This document shows, one piece after another, positions 61,452 to 64,000 of a stretch of DNA of 64,000 bases. Where the stretch lies: contig JAHYJC010000014.1 of NCBI GenBank assembly GCA_019429275.1, positions 1 through 64,000 of the forward strand. The letters run 5' to 3'. The translations under genes were made by a program, and so were the position numbers. The notes under the pieces were generated by a model. The model did no database searches, had not been told where the DNA came from, and was given only the letters and a program-made list of their open reading frames with translations. Each line of letters begins with the position of its first letter. The stretch's first letter is position 1. Source of the stretch: Lentimicrobium sp. Lineage in GTDB: Bacteria; Bacteroidota; Bacteroidia; Bacteroidales; Lentimicrobiaceae.

Positions 61452-62225
61452 TTATTCAAAAGTGAATGAAAGAAGAAAGAGTTTTGAATTTAATTTATCG
61501 ACGGCCTCAGTATAAATATTTCCTTCTCTTTTCAGCACATCTGTAATCCCATAAGACATTTTTACCTCTATCCCAAATTTAAAAAATGTGGTATAAAAGT
61601 CTATTCCTGCCCCAAGCTCTCCGTAAAGGTCATTTCGGTTGATGGCGAGGTAAGTATTGTTATTCTCTTTGCTTTTCTTTTTTGAATCGCTGGCCAGGTC
61701 AAGAGCATATTTGCCTCCCACGAGCCAGTATGGACGTAGGTTGTTTAACCTGCGACCTTTAAATTTCAGGTGAAAAGGAAACTCAACAAACGTTGATTGA
61801 ATTTTTTTATTAACAGAAATAAAATTTGTATCTCCTTCAAAAACAGTTCTTATCGAATACATAAGGTCACGCTCGCCAAATGAAAGGGAAGGAATAAATC
61901 GCAGATCGCCATAATCATTGATTCTAAGGTTGGAAACAATTCCTATGGTAAATCCCAGTGCCGGCTTATGTTCAATAGAAAATAAGTTTGCCGTATCAGA
62001 GTATAAATCAGGAGTTTGCAAAGTAGAATAACCGGTATTCTGAAAACCTGGAATTGTTTTTAATGTAAATAGCATCTCATTCAAGCCCAATACAAATCCA
62101 AAATGATAAGGTGCAACGTCATATGAAGGAAGATTACGTACTTTAACACGTTGCGCATAAACCCCCGAAGACCAGATTCCAGAAAGCAACAATAACAAAA
62201 GTAACCGAACTGTTAACCTTCGCAT
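61452..62225 (-). CDS. porT: PorT-family outer-membrane beta-barrel protein (T9SS)
   Basis: This 257-aa protein has a signal peptide (VRLLLLLLLSGIWSSGVYAQ) and an eight-stranded barrel-like body (FGFVLGLNEMLFTL, ALGFTIGIVSNLRIND, FVEFPFHLKFKG, GAGIDFYTTFFKFGIEVKMSYG) ending SFTFE. The FxxGLNxM and FVExPxxLKxK motifs fit the PorT/SprT family needed for type IX secretion. I use ATG 62225; 13 residues upstream of it read through but would displace the signal. Identity as PorT itself is likely, a paralogue possible. Confidence 0.82.
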   Translation of the reverse strand: MRRLTVRLLLLLLLSGIWSSGVYAQRVKVRNLPSYDVAPYHFGFVLGLNEMLFTLKTIPGFQNTGYSTLQTPDLYSDTANLFSIEHKPALGFTIGIVSNLRINDYGDLRFIPSLSFGERDLMYSIRTVFEGDTNFISVNKKIQSTFVEFPFHLKFKGRRLNNLRPYWLVGGKYALDLASDSKKKSKENNNTYLAINRNDLYGELGAGIDFYTTFFKFGIEVKMSYGITDVLKREGNIYTEAVDKLNSKLFLLSFTFE

Positions 62226-62292
62226 TAATTTTATTTTTTCAATTGTAACGATGATTGTAAACATTTATTTTGCATTAATTTCTATACCTAGT

Positions 62293-63315
62293 TTAGTAAT
62301 GCAAGCCAGGCATGAGATTTGCTTCTTTAAACAACCTTAATTTATTCACAGGAACAACCCCAACCTCTTCGCAAACAAGCCCTCCTGCAAGGTTTGAAAG
62401 TGCAACCATAAGTTCAGGTGATGAATTTACAGCCACGCAAAGCGACGCTACACTAATAACGGTATCACCTGCACCTGAAACATCAGAAATATTTCGCACA
62501 TAAGCCGGCATCATCACTTCAACAGGATCGTTATTGGTATTTTTTCTTAAATAAACGCCTTTTTCCGAAAGGGTTACCATTACTGACTTTAAAGCCTGTT
62601 TTTGCTGCAATGCAACTACAGCCTTCCTTATGTTTTCAATGTCGCTGCCATCTATTTCTGTTTTCAGCCCTTCGCGAATCTCTTTAAGGTTGGGTTTGAA
62701 TAACTCCACCCCTTTATAAGCATCAAAATTCTTTTTTTTAGGATCAACCACCACGGGAATGTGCAGAGCCTGTGCGTGCGCCAGAAGGCGTTCGATAACC
62801 CGGCACGTAAGGACTCCTTTGTTATAGTCCTGCAGAATAATTACGCTGACGGCATTGTTTTTAATCATGGAAAATACTCCTGAAATGAGATTGTCCTCTT
62901 CGAGCTGACTCAAATCGGCATCCATTTCCTCATCTACCCTAAGCATCTGAACATTATTCCCAATGACCCTGAATTTGATGGTGGTCATTCTTTCAGTGCT
63001 TCTGATTATTCCATTGGTTGAAATTCCCTCATGCTTAAGCAAATCAATAAATTCATTTCCACGCAGGTCGTCGCCTATTACTGAACAAAGCAAGGGAACA
63101 GCCCCTAAAGATTTGATATTGAGTGCCACATTTGCAGCACCGCCCAGCATATTTTCACGCTTATCGAGCAGCACAACAGGCACAGGTGCTTCGGGAGAAA
63201 TCCTGTCTACTTTCCCCTTCAGGTAAGAATCTATCATTACATCACCAAGAATAAGTACATGTTTTCCTTCGAAACCGGAAAATGCTCTATTTATTTCTTC
63301 GGGACTAAATTTCAT
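62293..63315 (-). CDS. rfaE1: D-glycero-beta-D-manno-heptose-7-phosphate kinase (PfkB family)
   Basis: This 340-aa kinase has HVLILGDVMIDSYLKG, GGAANVALNIKSLGA and the catalytic DVSGAGDTV near 278. It matches the N-terminal half of bifunctional HldE; the nucleotidyltransferase half is absent and must come from another gene. It supplies ADP-heptose for lipopolysaccharide. A TATCTTTG -7 box lies 36 nt upstream. Confidence 0.92.
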   Translation of the reverse strand: MKFSPEEINRAFSGFEGKHVLILGDVMIDSYLKGKVDRISPEAPVPVVLLDKRENMLGGAANVALNIKSLGAVPLLCSVIGDDLRGNEFIDLLKHEGISTNGIIRSTERMTTIKFRVIGNNVQMLRVDEEMDADLSQLEEDNLISGVFSMIKNNAVSVIILQDYNKGVLTCRVIERLLAHAQALHIPVVVDPKKKNFDAYKGVELFKPNLKEIREGLKTEIDGSDIENIRKAVVALQQKQALKSVMVTLSEKGVYLRKNTNNDPVEVMMPAYVRNISDVSGAGDTVISVASLCVAVNSSPELMVALSNLAGGLVCEEVGVVPVNKLRLFKEANLMPGLHY

Positions 63316-63350
63316 TGCGCTGAGGGTTCTGTATTAACTTATTGGCGATG

Positions 63351-63358
63351 CAAAGATA
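63351..63358 (-). promoter_or_regulatory. -7 promoter box of the heptose kinase
   Basis: The minus strand reads TATCTTTG (TAnnTTTG), 36 nt before the ATG. Confidence 0.5.
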
Positions 63359-63390
63359 AACTTTCTTAAACTGTGATAACCCATACCAAT

Positions 63391-64000
63391 TTACTCATCA
63401 AAGAAATTGCTCTTGAAATTTACAAGGTATAGTTCCTTTGCAGTTCGGGTTATTGCCGTATACAACCATTTAACAAATGAACTGTCGATCATTTCATCGG
63501 TAAGATACCCATGATCAATGAAAACGGCATCCCATTGTCCGCCCTGTGTTTTATGACAGGTCAGCGCATAGGCAAATTTTGCCTGCACAGCATTGAAGAA
63601 TGGGTTGTTTTTCACTTTTTCGGTTCTGACTGAAACAGGGTTGACTTCAGTAAAATCGAGCATTATTTCATCATAAAGTTTGGTCATTTCATTCTGTGGA
63701 AGCGAAGCAGATGCAATATTCATCGAATCGAGGAGAAGTTTAATTTCAATTACGCCTTCTTCGGGATAATCAAGCAACTGAACAGCAATGTCGGCAAACC
63801 TGAGACCATACATTTCTCCTATTTTCTGAATTCTACGGACCTCAGCCATATCTCCGTTGGCAATAAAACCAGCTTTCGAACTTTTAGGCAACCAGAAATA
63901 GTTATTTTTGGTAATCATAATAATATCTCCTGATGAAAGCTCGGTTTCGCGGAAAAGCAATCGTTCCCTGATTTCATTATTGAACATGTTTGCCCTTTTG
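63391..64000 (-). CDS. RecD-like/UvrD-C2 ATP-dependent DNA helicase, C-terminal part
   Basis: The frame continues past the right edge; the ATG at 63987 is internal, since K-R-A-N precedes it without a stop. The visible 203 residues contain the final helicase motifs YALTCHKTQGGQWDAVFIDHGY (UvrD_C_2-type motif V/VI region) and WLYTAITRTAKELYLVN. This matches the C-terminus of RecD2-like superfamily 1 helicases; the Walker A part lies outside. Confidence 0.85.
   Translation of the reverse strand, partial: KRANMFNNEIRERLLFRETELSSGDIIMITKNNYFWLPKSSKAGFIANGDMAEVRRIQKIGEMYGLRFADIAVQLLDYPEEGVIEIKLLLDSMNIASASLPQNEMTKLYDEIMLDFTEVNPVSVRTEKVKNNPFFNAVQAKFAYALTCHKTQGGQWDAVFIDHGYLTDEMIDSSFVKWLYTAITRTAKELYLVNFKSNFFDE

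Overview
The window comes from an anaerobic, fermentative member of the Bacteroidota, most likely order Bacteroidales. The reasons are several type IX secretion (T9SS) proteins (a PorT-like protein, a plug-domain protein, and cargo with type A and type B sorting ends), repeated TAnnTTTG-type -7 promoter boxes, a Na+-translocating NADH:quinone reductase (NQR), and an NADH-linked [FeFe] hydrogenase. Nothing in it points to aerobic respiration.

Region 1 (1-2963, minus strand) is a BcgI-like restriction-modification system: a fused nuclease-methyltransferase followed by a specificity subunit that runs off the left edge. The specificity frame has no usual start codon. It is entered from the upstream gene through a textbook -1 frameshift signal: the heptamer G GGA AAG, then TAG, then an 11-bp perfect stem 6 nt downstream. 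An RM-S fusion made by recoding is therefore predicted.

Region 2 (about 3320-19700) is a phage-like element read almost wholly on the minus strand. It has a divergent Cro/C1-type repressor, a small early gene, a tRNA-like structure, a 1035-aa CHC2 primase/helicase, a head module (protease-scaffold, HK97-like capsid, two related virion-like proteins) and a packaging module (HTH and small-terminase-like proteins, PLD-like protein, large terminase). I find no integrase, portal, tail or lysis gene. A 99-bp structured repeat lies just 3' of two of its operons, an iteron-like region lies upstream of the head module, and a host-type T9SS cargo gene with a sharp change of base composition lies inside it.

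Region 3 (19770-36161) is a hydrogen-metabolism island. A Rex-type control region with two tandem operators divides two transcription units. Rightward: hydC-hydB-hydA (electron-bifurcating [FeFe] hydrogenase), an H-domain histidine kinase, a lone receiver, a receiver-histidine kinase, rex, ribF, a metallo-beta-lactamase protein, then hydG and two tandem TM1266-family regulators. Leftward: a stand-alone [2Fe-2S] thioredoxin-fold protein, an H-domain-PAS sensor, a PP2C/SpoIIE phosphatase and an OsmC protein. The catalytic HydA aligns residue for residue with the CpI numbering but carries Asp299 and Leu279 where CpI has the proton-relay Cys299 and Glu279.

Region 4 (36200-64000) is ordinary core genome: T9SS proteins, pyrophosphatase, ClpB, an AspT/YidE-type transporter, dnaX (with an E. 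coli-like A AAA AAG frameshift site), nqrABCDEF with apbE and an NqrM-like protein, the rpsF-rpsR-rplI operon, an rRNA methyltransferase, a UDP-GlcNAc 2-epimerase, RadC, rpsT with tRNA-Glu, an FAD oxidoreductase, a heptose kinase, and the C-terminus of a RecD-like helicase at the right edge. Redox balance links regions 3 and 4: NADH can be oxidised by the NQR pump or the bifurcating hydrogenase, and Rex senses NADH/NAD+.
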